Source: Chitinophaga pinensis
GTDB lineage: Bacteria; Bacteroidota; Bacteroidia; Chitinophagales; Chitinophagaceae
DNA: 64,000 nt
Assembly (NCBI GenBank): GCA_902167325.1
Contig: LR632930.1
Span: 1,612,001 to 1,676,000, forward strand
Direction of reading: 5' to 3'
The notes under the pieces were generated by a model that saw nothing but the letters and a program-made list of their open reading frames with translations, made no database searches and was not told the DNA's origin. Both the position numbers and the translations under genes were made by a program. Numbering within the stretch: the first letter of the stretch is position 1; every line of letters starts with the position of its first letter. Shown here piece by piece: positions 53,986 to 62,397 of this stretch.

Positions 53986-54801
53986 ATGAAACCATCGATA
54001 TTTCCGATGATGGCCGCATTGTTACTGGTGGCTGTTATCCCCGCATTCGCTGCGAAAGTGGATACCGTAAGCACCTGGAGCGCCGCCATGAAAAAGAACA
54101 TTCCCGCAGTGGTAATTACACCCGATAATGCCGGGAATACACCGCTGCCTGTCGTATACCTGCTGCATGGTTATAGCGGTAATTATGCTGACTGGGTGAA
54201 GAAAGTGCCGGAAGTATCTGCACTGGCAGACAAATACAACATGATTATCGTGTGCCCCGATGGAGGGTTTAGCAGCTGGTACTGGAACAGTCCGGCCGAT
54301 AAATCGTATCAATATGAAACGTATGTTTCAGAAGAGCTGGTAAAGTGGGTAGACGGGAAGTATAAAACCATCGCGAATCCTAAAGGGCGCGCCATTACCG
54401 GATTGAGTATGGGGGGGCATGGGGCGCTGTACCTGGGGATGCGTCATCAGGATGTGTATGGAGCTGCGGGGAGTATGAGTGGCGGGGTGGATATCAGGCC
54501 TTTTCCGAAGAACTGGGATATGTCGAAGCGGCTGGGGACCTATGCTGAGGAGCCGAAACGCTGGGAAGAGCACACAGTGATGAACCAGTTGCATTTACTG
54601 ACTGGCGGATCGCTGGCGCTTGTGATTGACTGCGGGACGGAGGATTTCTTTTTTGGTGTAAATGAGAAGCTACACGCGGAGCTGGCATACAGGAATATCC
54701 CGCACGATTATCTGGTTCGTCCGGGGGCGCACAATTGGGTATACTGGGGTAATGCTATCCAGTATCAGCTATTATACATGCATCGATTTTTCGGGAACTG
54801 A
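53986..54801 (+). CDS. Secreted esterase, D-type alpha/beta hydrolase
   Basis: This 271-residue protein has a signal peptide (residues ~1-23, ending AFAA) and an esterase D/CE1-like fold. It shows VVYLLHGYSGNYADW (oxyanion region), IIVCPDGGFSSWYWNSP, the nucleophile elbow GLSMGGHGAL (Ser141), the acid in IDCGTEDFFFGVN and His in RPGAHNWVYWG. It should cut an acyl or feruloyl-type ester outside the cytoplasm. The ATG at 53986 is chosen for the signal peptide. It is 54 bases after the sigma factor gene, so the two may be co-transcribed, and ends 3 bases from the convergent ECF gene. Confidence 0.87.
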   Translation: MKPSIFPMMAALLLVAVIPAFAAKVDTVSTWSAAMKKNIPAVVITPDNAGNTPLPVVYLLHGYSGNYADWVKKVPEVSALADKYNMIIVCPDGGFSSWYWNSPADKSYQYETYVSEELVKWVDGKYKTIANPKGRAITGLSMGGHGALYLGMRHQDVYGAAGSMSGGVDIRPFPKNWDMSKRLGTYAEEPKRWEEHTVMNQLHLLTGGSLALVIDCGTEDFFFGVNEKLHAELAYRNIPHDYLVRPGAHNWVYWGNAIQYQLLYMHRFFGN

Positions 54802-54804
54802 TAA

Positions 54805-55383
54805 TTACCCGAGCATGAGGGTGGAAGCGGCCAGCAGGATGGTGGTCATTTTTGATTTCAGGATCTGTTTGGCATAGCGGAGGTGTGTTTTCACGCTTTG
54901 TTTGCTGATCCCCATTTTGAGGGCAGCTTCCTGGTAGGAGAGTTCCTGCTGGTAAACGAGTTCCATGGCGCGTTTGCGTTGCGGGCTGAGTGAGCCGAGC
55001 CAGGAAACTACTTTGTTTTCTTTTTCCTGTGGGTTTGTATTGTTGTAGGATTCCGGGAGGGAAACGTCTTCCGAGGCGGATTTGTTGTAGTATTGAAAGA
55101 CCTCGTCTTTCTGGTGCTGGACATCTCTTTTTCTGATCACACCCAGGCATTGGTTCTGCACCATGCGCATGAGGTACCAGCGGATATCTCGAATAGATTT
55201 CCAGAGCTGCGGCTTGTGCAGCAGCGTGGCGAAGCAATCCTGCACCACATCGGCCGCATCATCCTTGTCACGCATAAAAGTATATGCGATGGTGAGCATG
55301 GTAGGAGCATACTTCTTGTAAGCCTGATTAAAAGCTTCCAGATTACCTTCCTGCAGTTGCTGAATTAGTTCTTGGTCCTCCAC
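54805..55383 (-). CDS. ECF-type RNA polymerase sigma-70 factor (second)
   Basis: This 192-residue sigma factor starts at GTG. Region 2 is NLEAFNQAYKKYAPTMLTIAYTFMRDKDDAADVVQDCFATLLH; region 4 is LSPQRKRAMELVYQQELSYQEAALKMGISKQSVKTHLRYAKQIL, with a short hydrophobic tail (TTILLAASTLMLG). It is divergent from the FecR gene at 55750, with 366 bases between, and forms a sigma/anti-sigma pair with it. No TonB-dependent receptor with an STN domain lies beside the pair in this window, so it may be an orphan module. Confidence 0.88.
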   Translation of the reverse strand: MEDQELIQQLQEGNLEAFNQAYKKYAPTMLTIAYTFMRDKDDAADVVQDCFATLLHKPQLWKSIRDIRWYLMRMVQNQCLGVIRKRDVQHQKDEVFQYYNKSASEDVSLPESYNNTNPQEKENKVVSWLGSLSPQRKRAMELVYQQELSYQEAALKMGISKQSVKTHLRYAKQILKSKMTTILLAASTLMLG

Positions 55384-55749
55384 GGTTGCAGATTTTTAAA
55401 GTAACAGTATCAGATTGTCTCTTCGCGCCGGCGGCGGCGTCATGTACTGTCTTAAGCATGGATGTGGAGAAGCTAAATAGTATAGGCGTATTTCTGAAAG
55501 TACCCCAACGCGGTCTTTGCCGGGCAAGGTCACTGTCCATATCTAAATTCGGTAAAAGGGTCTTAATAAATCGTTATGAAATTGTTAATATTGGGTTATC
55601 GCCCAACAACCATATCCGATAGAAATCATCTGTTGTATTATTGATTCTCTCGTTATATTTACGATTGCCCGGCCTGCCTGGATTTATTTAAGGCACAGAT
55701 TCACCCTTCATACGGCTATTGGCATCTATTAACATAGACCATTTCATGC
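55384..55749. other. Divergent promoter region between ECF sigma and FecR
   Basis: About 365 bases without a gene. It must drive the minus-strand ECF sigma gene and the plus-strand FecR gene. A GC-rich GCCGGCGGCGGCG patch lies at 55427-55439; the right half is AT-rich. No perfect TAnnTTTG was found, so an ECF-type promoter recognised by the local sigma factor is possible. Confidence 0.4.
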
Positions 55750-56883
55750 ATGGAAGATAACTTGTATATACGATTGCTGATAATCCGACAGATCCTCGGG
55801 CAGATAACGCCTGAAGAACAACAGGAATTAGACGCAATCCTCGAAGCTGACCCCGATGCTCGCACCCTGCGGGAAGAGCTGCTGTCCCTCCCGAAGGACG
55901 AGCTCCGCGATGCATTCACGTCTTTCGACGTGAACGCCGGTCTCCTCGATGTATACGACCGCGAAACCGATATGCAGCGCCGCCGCCGCAGCACCATCGT
56001 CCGCTCCATCCTCTCCGCCACCGCAGCAGCCCTCATCGCAGGCATCGTTTATTTCACCTGGGTTAAACCCTCCCCGGTTCAAACTTCCCCCATCGCCATG
56101 ACCGGTGAAGGCGGAAGCGCCTCACTTTTACTGGAAGACGGGACCACCATCCCCCTCAAAGATACCGGCCTTCAGCAGCACCATTCCACCGGTGCCAGCT
56201 TCACCAATAACAACCGCGTGCTTGAACTCGACAGCGAAAAGCCCCCGGCCGACGGATGGACCACCCTCGTGGTACCCGCCCGCCTCGATTATCAGGTGAA
56301 ACTGACAGACGGCTCTTCCGTTTGGCTCAACTCCCGCTCCCGCCTCAAATTCCGATTCGAGAACGGCCGCCAGCGCGAAGTATTCCTCGAAGCTGGCGAA
56401 GCCTACTTTAAAGTGAAAGGCGACCCCCAACACCCGTTTACCGTCCACACCCCCCAGGGTGACGTGCAGGTGCTCGGTACAGAGTTTAATGTTAATGCTT
56501 ACACGCAACATAAAATGGTTGCCTCCCTCATATCCGGTAAAGTAGCCGTGAAATCAGGGGTAGACCGGATTGAGCTGAACCCCGGCAGCGAAGCCCTCGT
56601 AAATGCAGGTGAATCTATTAAAGTAGAGGCCTTCGATCCCAACCGTACCCTCAGCTGGCGCTCCGGCGTCCACTATTTCGAAAATGCCACTGTAGACGAA
56701 ATCGCAGAAATGCTCGACCGCTGGTTCAATATCCAGATCCGGCTCGATGCTCCCGGCATAGGCCGAGAACGCCTGTGGGGCCGCCTCGACCGCAATCAGC
56801 CCATCCAGGATTTCATTGACGTTATCAACCTCACCGGCGATGTCACCTTCTACTGGAAAGGCAACGAGCTGCACGTGAAATAA
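55750..56883 (+). CDS. FecR-family anti-sigma factor (second)
   Basis: This 377-residue membrane protein has an N-terminal cytoplasmic anti-sigma part (ITPEEQQELDAILEADPDARTL), an Arg-rich turn and a membrane segment at ~83-104, then the periplasmic FecR domain: VVPARLDYQVKLTDGSSVWLNSRSRLKFRFENGRQREVFLEAGEAYFKV and VQVLGTEFNVNAYTQHKM. The C-terminal DUF4974 has VDEIAEMLDRWFNIQIRLD. It is divergent to the second ECF sigma gene and is the likely regulator of that factor. A small lipoprotein gene follows where a SusC would be expected. Confidence 0.9.
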   Translation: MEDNLYIRLLIIRQILGQITPEEQQELDAILEADPDARTLREELLSLPKDELRDAFTSFDVNAGLLDVYDRETDMQRRRRSTIVRSILSATAAALIAGIVYFTWVKPSPVQTSPIAMTGEGGSASLLLEDGTTIPLKDTGLQQHHSTGASFTNNNRVLELDSEKPPADGWTTLVVPARLDYQVKLTDGSSVWLNSRSRLKFRFENGRQREVFLEAGEAYFKVKGDPQHPFTVHTPQGDVQVLGTEFNVNAYTQHKMVASLISGKVAVKSGVDRIELNPGSEALVNAGESIKVEAFDPNRTLSWRSGVHYFENATVDEIAEMLDRWFNIQIRLDAPGIGRERLWGRLDRNQPIQDFIDVINLTGDVTFYWKGNELHVK

Positions 56884-56996
56884 CCACGCCTGTGGAATTT
56901 CTTCCACCCCTTCTGCTTCCCGTTTTTCTTTGCAATCCCCGCCATGGTACCATTCTGCCTTTCGGCACAGTATATGATCCCGTAAAAGAAAAACAT

Positions 56997-57167
56997 ATGA
57001 ACAAAAGCATATCCCTCTTTGCCATCGCACTCATTTCCATGACTTTATCCAGCTGTGAAATCGTAGGGGGCATCTTCAAAGCCGGCGTATGGACGGGCCT
57101 CTTCCTTGTTGCCCTTGTATTAGGTCTCATCATCTTCCTCTTTACCCGGGGCGGCCGGAAAGATTAA
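56997..57167 (+). CDS. Small lipoprotein with one membrane helix
   Basis: This 56-residue protein has a lipoprotein signal (SMTLSSC, Cys20) and one long hydrophobic helix (residues ~28-50) before a basic Arg-Gly-Lys tail. It would be double-anchored at the inner membrane. Small proteins of this type are common in Bacteroidota, but the role is not known. The ATG at 56997 was chosen because the longer frame (from 56892) has no coding-like features and sits in the spacer behind FecR. Confidence 0.65.
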   Translation: MNKSISLFAIALISMTLSSCEIVGGIFKAGVWTGLFLVALVLGLIIFLFTRGGRKD

Positions 57168-57253
57168 TTTTCCCCCGCCTGAATTGACCAATTCCCGTCA
57201 ATCGATTAATTTGCATCTCCGGTAGCAACACCATGTCTGCTCCCCCGGTTACC

Positions 57254-57868
57254 ATGCGATATTTCTTGCCTGTCATCCCTTTAGCCTTCCTGTTTGCCTG
57301 CCAGCAACCTGTTACGCAGCAGCAGGCTCCCGTGGTTAAAGACACTCCCGCCCTACAGACATTACCCCCGGCGGTAAACACCCTCCCTTCCGAACCGGTA
57401 GCAGACGAAGGATCTGATGAAGCCATCGGTATTTCCGGCGATTTCAATGGTGACGGCATGATTGATTCTGCCTGGCGCGAAGTGGTCAGGTTGTCGGAAG
57501 ACGCCGATGAGCCTCATATCTTCGCCGTTAAATTCAATACCACTGCTATCCCCACCATGAAAGAAATTCAAAACCGCTTCCGGCTCATCCCCGAAGGCGA
57601 TCTGAATGGCGATGGCATACCCGAAATCTCTATATTCCACAGTCCCCTTCATGGTACCGTTCACAGCATTGCCACCTGGACACTTTCTCCCGATGGCTGG
57701 AAGTGTATTGCCGGGCCATGGATGGTACCCACCGCAGGGGAATATATGAGCGATTCCGCCCTGCAGGCGCGTATCGTACTGGAAAATGATACTGTATATT
57801 ACTGGCAGGAAGATGTGGAAGATGAGAATTTCACCCTTCGTAAACTAGTGCTGGAACTGACAAAATAA
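57254..57868 (+). CDS. Lipoprotein with FG-GAP/EF-hand-like Asp-rich loops
   Basis: This 204-residue protein has a lipoprotein signal (AFLFAC, Cys16) and a Gln/Pro/Thr-rich linker. Two Asp-rich loops, DFNGDGMIDSA and DLNGDGIPEIS, have the D-x-N-x-D-G pattern that binds calcium in FG-GAP/dockerin-type repeats, and each starts a beta-rich segment. It probably forms a small calcium-stabilised fold on the envelope. An earlier in-frame ATG at 57233 is possible but would not give a clean signal. The next gene starts 5 bases downstream, so the two are likely one unit. Confidence 0.68.
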   Translation: MRYFLPVIPLAFLFACQQPVTQQQAPVVKDTPALQTLPPAVNTLPSEPVADEGSDEAIGISGDFNGDGMIDSAWREVVRLSEDADEPHIFAVKFNTTAIPTMKEIQNRFRLIPEGDLNGDGIPEISIFHSPLHGTVHSIATWTLSPDGWKCIAGPWMVPTAGEYMSDSALQARIVLENDTVYYWQEDVEDENFTLRKLVLELTK

Positions 57869-57873
57869 GCTAC

Positions 57874-58815
57874 ATGAAGCGTAAACGTTTCTGGAAAAGA
57901 CTGGCCTGGGGCACAGGCATCTTTTTTATTCTCCTGAACCTTTTCTGCGCCTGGCACGCCTGGCAGTTCACTCATTTTACCAATACCACTGCTCCCCGTA
58001 CCGATCCGCGAAGGCTCTCCATATTGGGGAAGATCAAAACTGTTGTAGTGGGGGTAGACAATCCGCGGCCCGTGAACCGCGGCGTGCCTCCCGTGCCTTA
58101 CGAAACCATAATGCTGCAAGGCGATTACCCGCTGGAAGCATGGATGATTCGTGCCCCTGGCGCCAAAGGCACCGTGGTGATCTTCCATGGGTACAGCGGT
58201 AAAAAATCAAGCATGATCGACCGGGGTATGATCCTCCGTGATCTTGGATTGAATGTAATGCTGGTAGACTTCCGCGGAAGCGGCGGCTCCGGTGGCAATT
58301 ATACCACGGTAGGCTTTAAGGAAAGCCGCGATGTGAAAGCGGCATATGATTATCTATATGCAAAAGGGGAGCGCCGCATCTGGCTGTTGGGAACGAGCCT
58401 TGGGGCTGCGGCAGTACTGAAAGCAATGAAAGACGGTGGCATGTCGCCCAGGGGTATTATGCTGGAGGCTCCTTTTGCTACTTTGTACGAGGCTACCAGT
58501 GCCCGTTTCCGCTCCGTAGGCGCACCACCGGTACCGCTGGCGGCGTTTGTCGTATTCTGGGGAGGTGCTATCCACGGTTTCTGGGGCTTTGGCCACAAGC
58601 CCATGGAAGATGCCAGATCAGTACGAGTGCCGGCCATGGTAATTTATGGTGAAAAAGACGAAAGGGTGGAAAGATGGGAGATAGATGCAGTGTTCGGGAA
58701 CCTGAAAGGGAAGAAGCGGCTGGTAACATTCCCGCAGGCGGGTCATGTTAACTTCCTGTCGCGCTATCGCCCTGAGTGGACGGCGGCGCTACGGGAATTT
58801 ATTAAGGAGGAATAA
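57874..58815 (+). CDS. Membrane-anchored alpha/beta hydrolase (S33/BEM46 type)
   Basis: This 313-residue protein has one N-terminal membrane anchor (residues ~11-27) and an alpha/beta hydrolase domain: VVIFHGYSGKKSSM, VMLVDFRGSGGSGGNYTTVG, nucleophile elbow LLGTSLGAAAVL, the acid in YGEKDERVERW and His in FPQAGHVNFL. The layout fits the serine aminopeptidase/BEM46 group of lipases and peptidases. The substrate is unknown. It follows the Asp-rich lipoprotein by 5 bases and ends at a strong terminator. Confidence 0.85.
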   Translation: MKRKRFWKRLAWGTGIFFILLNLFCAWHAWQFTHFTNTTAPRTDPRRLSILGKIKTVVVGVDNPRPVNRGVPPVPYETIMLQGDYPLEAWMIRAPGAKGTVVIFHGYSGKKSSMIDRGMILRDLGLNVMLVDFRGSGGSGGNYTTVGFKESRDVKAAYDYLYAKGERRIWLLGTSLGAAAVLKAMKDGGMSPRGIMLEAPFATLYEATSARFRSVGAPPVPLAAFVVFWGGAIHGFWGFGHKPMEDARSVRVPAMVIYGEKDERVERWEIDAVFGNLKGKKRLVTFPQAGHVNFLSRYRPEWTAALREFIKEE

Positions 58816-58860
58816 AGTTCGTACAATCGGTTCATACAATTCGTACAATGCCTTTTATAC

Positions 58861-58892
58861 AAAAAAGCCGGTGCAAGAGCGCCGGCTTTTTT
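58861..58892 (+). terminator. Terminator of the alpha/beta hydrolase gene
   Basis: The stem AAGCCGGTGC / GCGCCGGCTT (one wobble) with loop AAGA is flanked by six A residues and followed by TTTTTT, so it can work in both directions. Confidence 0.9.
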
Positions 58893-59155
58893 ATTCCAGG
58901 TGTCTCAAGTCTAATTTGGGGAACGGGGATTCTTGTCTGATTTCTTTGTCTTAAGCTAAACTGGAGAAAAATACTAACGTATTGTTTCACAGAGTTTTAT
59001 AAAAAGCATTACCAGTTATTGGAAGATGGGCCCGGGTCCTCTCTCCCTGGTAGACCAGCCTCAGCCAGGCGTGCTACCTTGTATTGTAAAAATGGCAAAA
59101 GATCGCCATGCGGCATTGTATATGCCGCGGGCGAAATTGTACGAAGTGAAATTAA
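58893..59155. other. Intergenic region between convergent genes
   Basis: About 260 bases with no gene. It is made of mixed sequence between the hydrolase terminator and the end of the AraC gene. No clear terminator for the AraC gene and no other signal was seen. Confidence 0.35.
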
Positions 59156-60160
59156 TCAGCCTGCCTGGTGAAGTTTGTGCTTCTCACGGTACTCCTCCGG
59201 GGTGATGCCATGTTTGGCACGAATGAGGCGCACGAGGTGTGAAGCATCCGTCAGATTGGTGAAGGCGGCAATTTCCCAGACAAGCTCACTGGTAGTTTTG
59301 AGACGGTACTCCGCTTCCTCCAGCCGCTTTTGCGTGAGGTACTGGCGTACGTTTTTACCATAGTTGTCTTTAAACAACTTGTTGAGTGCCAGGGAATGCG
59401 ACCCTACTTTCCGGGCAATGGTTGTGGTGGAAATATCTTCCCCCAGGTTCTCCTGTATGTAGTCGCAGGCATTGAGCAGGGTTTGGGGCACCTGGTGGCG
59501 GGTGAGAAGGTGATTGAAGTAATGGGCGGTTAGTAATGTGATGTGGCCCTGCATGGTATGCCTGTACATTGAAGGGTCCCCTTCATATGAGCGCATTTTT
59601 TTGAAAATTACCTTTTCCTCATGGCTGTAGAGGATAAGGTTCTTTTGTTCACCGTCCTGCTCTCCACGCAATTGTTTCTCTACCAGCGCTTTGTATTCTT
59701 CGTGTTCGCTGGCGAAGAATTGCATGAAGGAACTTGAGTAGGATACATAAACCGATGTATAATGCCCGGGTGTGAATTCTGCACGGTTAAATGCCATCGG
59801 CGGCACATAGTAGAAGGCAAATTTCTTTTCGGGGAGCATCAGTTTCTCCGCGGAGCCTTGCAGCTCGCAGGGTATATCCCCATCAAAGCCGGTGTATAAG
59901 GCCAGCAAAGGTTTTTGCGTGACAGGATAAAGAAATACATGTTCTTTAATGTCGAAATTAAGCCACCCGATAACGAAGTTTGGACAGGTAAATTCCTGTT
60001 TGAAATATGCGCCGAATGGGCCTTCTTTGTAGGTGACTGTGGTGCCCGGGACGTGGTGGGACTGGTATTTAGACGGTAACCGGTCTGATTCGATGATACG
60101 ATTCTTCAGATGCTCCGGTACGTCAAAATTCATGATAGCAGGATATTCTATCTCTGACAT
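59156..60160 (-). CDS. AraC-family transcriptional regulator
   Basis: This 334-residue DNA-binding protein has an N-terminal ligand or signal domain (residues ~1-225; no known fold recognised) and a C-terminal AraC helix-turn-helix pair at ~232-330: LLNACDYIQENLGEDISTTTIARKVGSHSLALNKLFKDNYGKNVRQYLTQKRLEEAEYRL, then LVWEIAAFTNLTDASHLVRLIRAKHGITPEEYREKH. The C-terminal part is clear family. It lies 63 bases from the bestrophin gene, both on the minus strand, but whether it controls that gene is unknown. Confidence 0.88.
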   Translation of the reverse strand: MSEIEYPAIMNFDVPEHLKNRIIESDRLPSKYQSHHVPGTTVTYKEGPFGAYFKQEFTCPNFVIGWLNFDIKEHVFLYPVTQKPLLALYTGFDGDIPCELQGSAEKLMLPEKKFAFYYVPPMAFNRAEFTPGHYTSVYVSYSSSFMQFFASEHEEYKALVEKQLRGEQDGEQKNLILYSHEEKVIFKKMRSYEGDPSMYRHTMQGHITLLTAHYFNHLLTRHQVPQTLLNACDYIQENLGEDISTTTIARKVGSHSLALNKLFKDNYGKNVRQYLTQKRLEEAEYRLKTTSELVWEIAAFTNLTDASHLVRLIRAKHGITPEEYREKHKLHQAG

Positions 60161-60223
60161 AGGATAACAGTTTGGCTGAGGACTGGTACCCGTAAATTAC
60201 GATAATAATTCGGAATCCCATCA

Positions 60224-61129
60224 TCACAAAAGGTACTGTTTACTTACCGGCTCAACGGGGGAAGGGAGGGGGGAATGCCCCAGCATTTCGAGCATATTGA
60301 TCTCGATCGTGCGGCTGATGCTGTTCAATGGCAGTGACATGGGATTGGTCTCAAAAGGATCCATAATACTCAGCCCGTTCTGATGAGTAACGTGAAACAC
60401 GAAACCCACTGCCCAGCCGAACAGAATTGCCCATGGACCTATGTTTTCTGACAGACTGAAGGTGGTCATCATCACATAAAACCAAATGAATACACGGGTA
60501 AAAAAGAGGTAACTGGGCGGGAAAACGGTATTGCGGATACGCTCACACATACCCAGCTGGTCGGTGAATGCGGTAAGCCTGCTGTTGATATCGCGGAACA
60601 GGAACCCGTCTACCGCCTGCAGGTCGCGCAGTGTGCGAAGGTCTGTTGCCTGCAGGTTGAGCACCGCATTGGGGGCGTTTTTGCTCATCGCTACAGATTT
60701 CGTTTCCTCCGGGCTGAGGTAGCCCTCGTAGTAAGTATCTCCATCTTTCCGTAAAGCCGATTTCAGGGCATATACAAAAGCCAGATGGCGGAAAACCATG
60801 CGCCGCGCCAGCGTAGTGGCCTGTCCGTGGTCATCACTTTCACAGAAAGTGATCAGGTTACGCGCCCAGGTACGGGAGTCATTTACCAGTGCACCCCAGA
60901 TCTTTCTGCCTTCCCACCACCGGTCATATGCCTGGTTGTTGTTGAACCCGATGAAAAAGGCCAGTGCGGTGCCCAATACGGCCGTAATACTGATGGGGAT
61001 GGATATGTGGTCGCGCAGCCAGTAGGTGTCTGTAAAATAGGCAAGGGTACAGAAAATGATCATGATAATATCCAGCTTCCAGGTCATCCGGAAAATCTGT
61101 AACAGCGATAGTTTGTCGCGTAGAAGCAT
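60224..61129 (-). CDS. Bestrophin-family chloride channel-like membrane protein
   Basis: This 301-residue protein has the bestrophin/UPF0187 pattern: SITAVLGTALAFFIGFNNNQAYDRWWEGRKIWGALVNDSRTWARNL, which holds the conserved NNxAYDRWWEGR, and a mid-protein segment with about two membrane helices (YLFFTRVFIWFYVMMTTFSLSENIGPWAILFGWAVGFVF), ending with DPFETNPMSLPLNSISRTIEINMLEMLG. Such proteins form anion-permeable pentamers. It is divergent to the Crp/Fnr gene with 72 bases between. Confidence 0.9.
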   Translation of the reverse strand: MLLRDKLSLLQIFRMTWKLDIIMIIFCTLAYFTDTYWLRDHISIPISITAVLGTALAFFIGFNNNQAYDRWWEGRKIWGALVNDSRTWARNLITFCESDDHGQATTLARRMVFRHLAFVYALKSALRKDGDTYYEGYLSPEETKSVAMSKNAPNAVLNLQATDLRTLRDLQAVDGFLFRDINSRLTAFTDQLGMCERIRNTVFPPSYLFFTRVFIWFYVMMTTFSLSENIGPWAILFGWAVGFVFHVTHQNGLSIMDPFETNPMSLPLNSISRTIEINMLEMLGHSPLPSPVEPVSKQYLL

Positions 61130-61201
61130 ATACGGGCATTTGGTATTTGAATTACAATATCCGGCCCCGGTTTGTTGCCGTGAAAAGACTATTTTGCTTT
61201 C

Positions 61202-61777
61202 ATGTTTCCCGAACTAACGGCACACATCCGCAAATTCACCAGCCTCCCTGAAGGGGCGGAAGCCATCCTTGCAGATTATTTAGAGGTCCGCACCTGCCGT
61301 AAAAAAGATTTCCTCCTCAAAGCCGGCCAGGTATGCAACGGCAACTACTTTATCATTAAAGGCTGTTGCCGGTCGTTTATGATCACAGAAAAGGATACGG
61401 AACTCATTAACCACTTCGCCATTGAGTACTGGTGGATCACGGATTATTTCAGCCTTGAATCGCAACGCCCGTCTGAATACAGTATTCAGGCAATTGAAGA
61501 TACGGAATGTGTAGTGTTGTACCGCAACTGCCAGGATGCGCTGTTCGAAAAGCTCCCTGAACTGGAAAGGTATTTCCGCATCATCAGTCAGAAAGCATTG
61601 GCGGCGGCGTTGCAGCGTGTTACCTATATTTTCATGCACTCGGGCGAAGAGCGGTACGAGCATTTCCGGCAGTCGTTCCCGGAATTCGTGCAGCGGGTGC
61701 CACAATACATGCTGGCATCATACCTGGGCTTCACACCTGAATTCCTCAGTAAGATCCGCGCTAAACGTAATGGATGA
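61202..61777 (+). CDS. Crp/Fnr-family transcriptional regulator
   Basis: This 191-residue protein has a cyclic-nucleotide-binding-like barrel (residues ~20-115: VCNGNYFIIKGCCRSFM, WITDYFSLESQRPSEYSIQAIEDTECVVL) and a C-terminal helix-turn-helix (VPQYMLASYLGFTPEFLSKIRAKRNG). The conserved ligand-binding residues of Crp are not obvious, so the effector is unknown; Bacteroidota regulators of this kind usually need no cAMP. A perfect 22-base palindrome follows its stop, in front of the AhpD-like gene, and is a likely operator. Such regulators are often adjacent to AhpD-like genes. Confidence 0.85.
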   Translation: MFPELTAHIRKFTSLPEGAEAILADYLEVRTCRKKDFLLKAGQVCNGNYFIIKGCCRSFMITEKDTELINHFAIEYWWITDYFSLESQRPSEYSIQAIEDTECVVLYRNCQDALFEKLPELERYFRIISQKALAAALQRVTYIFMHSGEERYEHFRQSFPEFVQRVPQYMLASYLGFTPEFLSKIRAKRNG

Positions 61778-61799
61778 TTTCTTGAACTAGTTCAAGAAA
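61778..61799. promoter_or_regulatory. Perfect 22-bp palindrome, probable operator
   Basis: TTTCTTGAACT and its exact complement meet at 61788/61789 without a spacer, directly after the Crp/Fnr stop. A near-consensus -7 element (GACCTTTG, 61819-61826) lies 19 bases on, so the palindrome covers the -33 region of the AhpD-like gene. The length and symmetry fit a dimeric helix-turn-helix binding site. Confidence 0.65.
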
Positions 61800-61845
61800 A
61801 GTAGCCGGCATTCCGCCAGACCTTTGTATCCTAAAACGATACATC

Positions 61846-62286
61846 ATGTCTCAACGAATCAACATCAAAAAACTGGCTCCCGCAGGATATACTGCCATTG
61901 GGAGTTTGGAAAATTATCTTACTACCACCCGCCTCAGTCCTTTGCATCATGAACTGGTCCGCATCCGCGCCTCACAGATAAATGGTTGTACTTATTGCAT
62001 CGATATACATACGCAGGACGCTATTAAACAGGGCGCTTCCATCCGGCAGCTGTTTGCGCTCACCAACTGGCGGGAAACTGATTTCTTCTCGGAAGAGGAA
62101 CAAGCATTACTTGCTGTTACAGAGGAAGTGACGCTGATACCACAGGGCCTGTCAGACGAAACTTATGCCCGTGCAGCCCGTGTTTTCGATGAAGAATATC
62201 TGGCACAGCTGATTATGGCGGTAATTGTTATCAATGCCTGGAACCGTATTGGCGTATCTACGCATTTGAAGCCGGCCCTGCATTAA
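61846..62286 (+). CDS. Carboxymuconolactone decarboxylase (AhpD-like) family protein
   Basis: This 146-residue cytoplasmic protein is helical and carries the AhpD redox site CTYCIDIH (Cys48, Cys51, His55) in VRIRASQINGCTYCIDIHTQDAI. Proteins of this type act as peroxidase-associated or stress-linked reductases; a role in decarboxylation is less likely with this active site. It lies 68 bases behind a Crp/Fnr gene with a palindrome in between. The pairing of the two is common and suggests that the regulator controls this gene. A strong terminator follows. Confidence 0.9.
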   Translation: MSQRINIKKLAPAGYTAIGSLENYLTTTRLSPLHHELVRIRASQINGCTYCIDIHTQDAIKQGASIRQLFALTNWRETDFFSEEEQALLAVTEEVTLIPQGLSDETYARAARVFDEEYLAQLIMAVIVINAWNRIGVSTHLKPALH

Positions 62287-62318
62287 CGAAACCCTTTGCT
62301 TTTCTGTTCCGTATTAAC

Positions 62319-62353
62319 AAAGCGGGCGCCTTTTAAACAGGGCGCCCGCTTTC
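62319..62353 (+). terminator. Strong terminator of the AhpD-like gene
   Basis: A 12-bp stem (AAAGCGGGCGCC and its complement, 62319-62330 with 62341-62352) with a 10-base loop. It lies inside the longer frame of the next gene and supports the start at 62398. Confidence 0.8.
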
Positions 62354-62397
62354 CGTTCCGGCAAAAATATTTTATCTTGAAGAAAACCCTGTTGCAT

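Noticed and set aside
58818..58849. Three near-copies of TTCGTACAAT after the hydrolase gene
   Set aside because: The copies are 10 bases each with no dyad symmetry and lie just before a terminator; too short to support a function.
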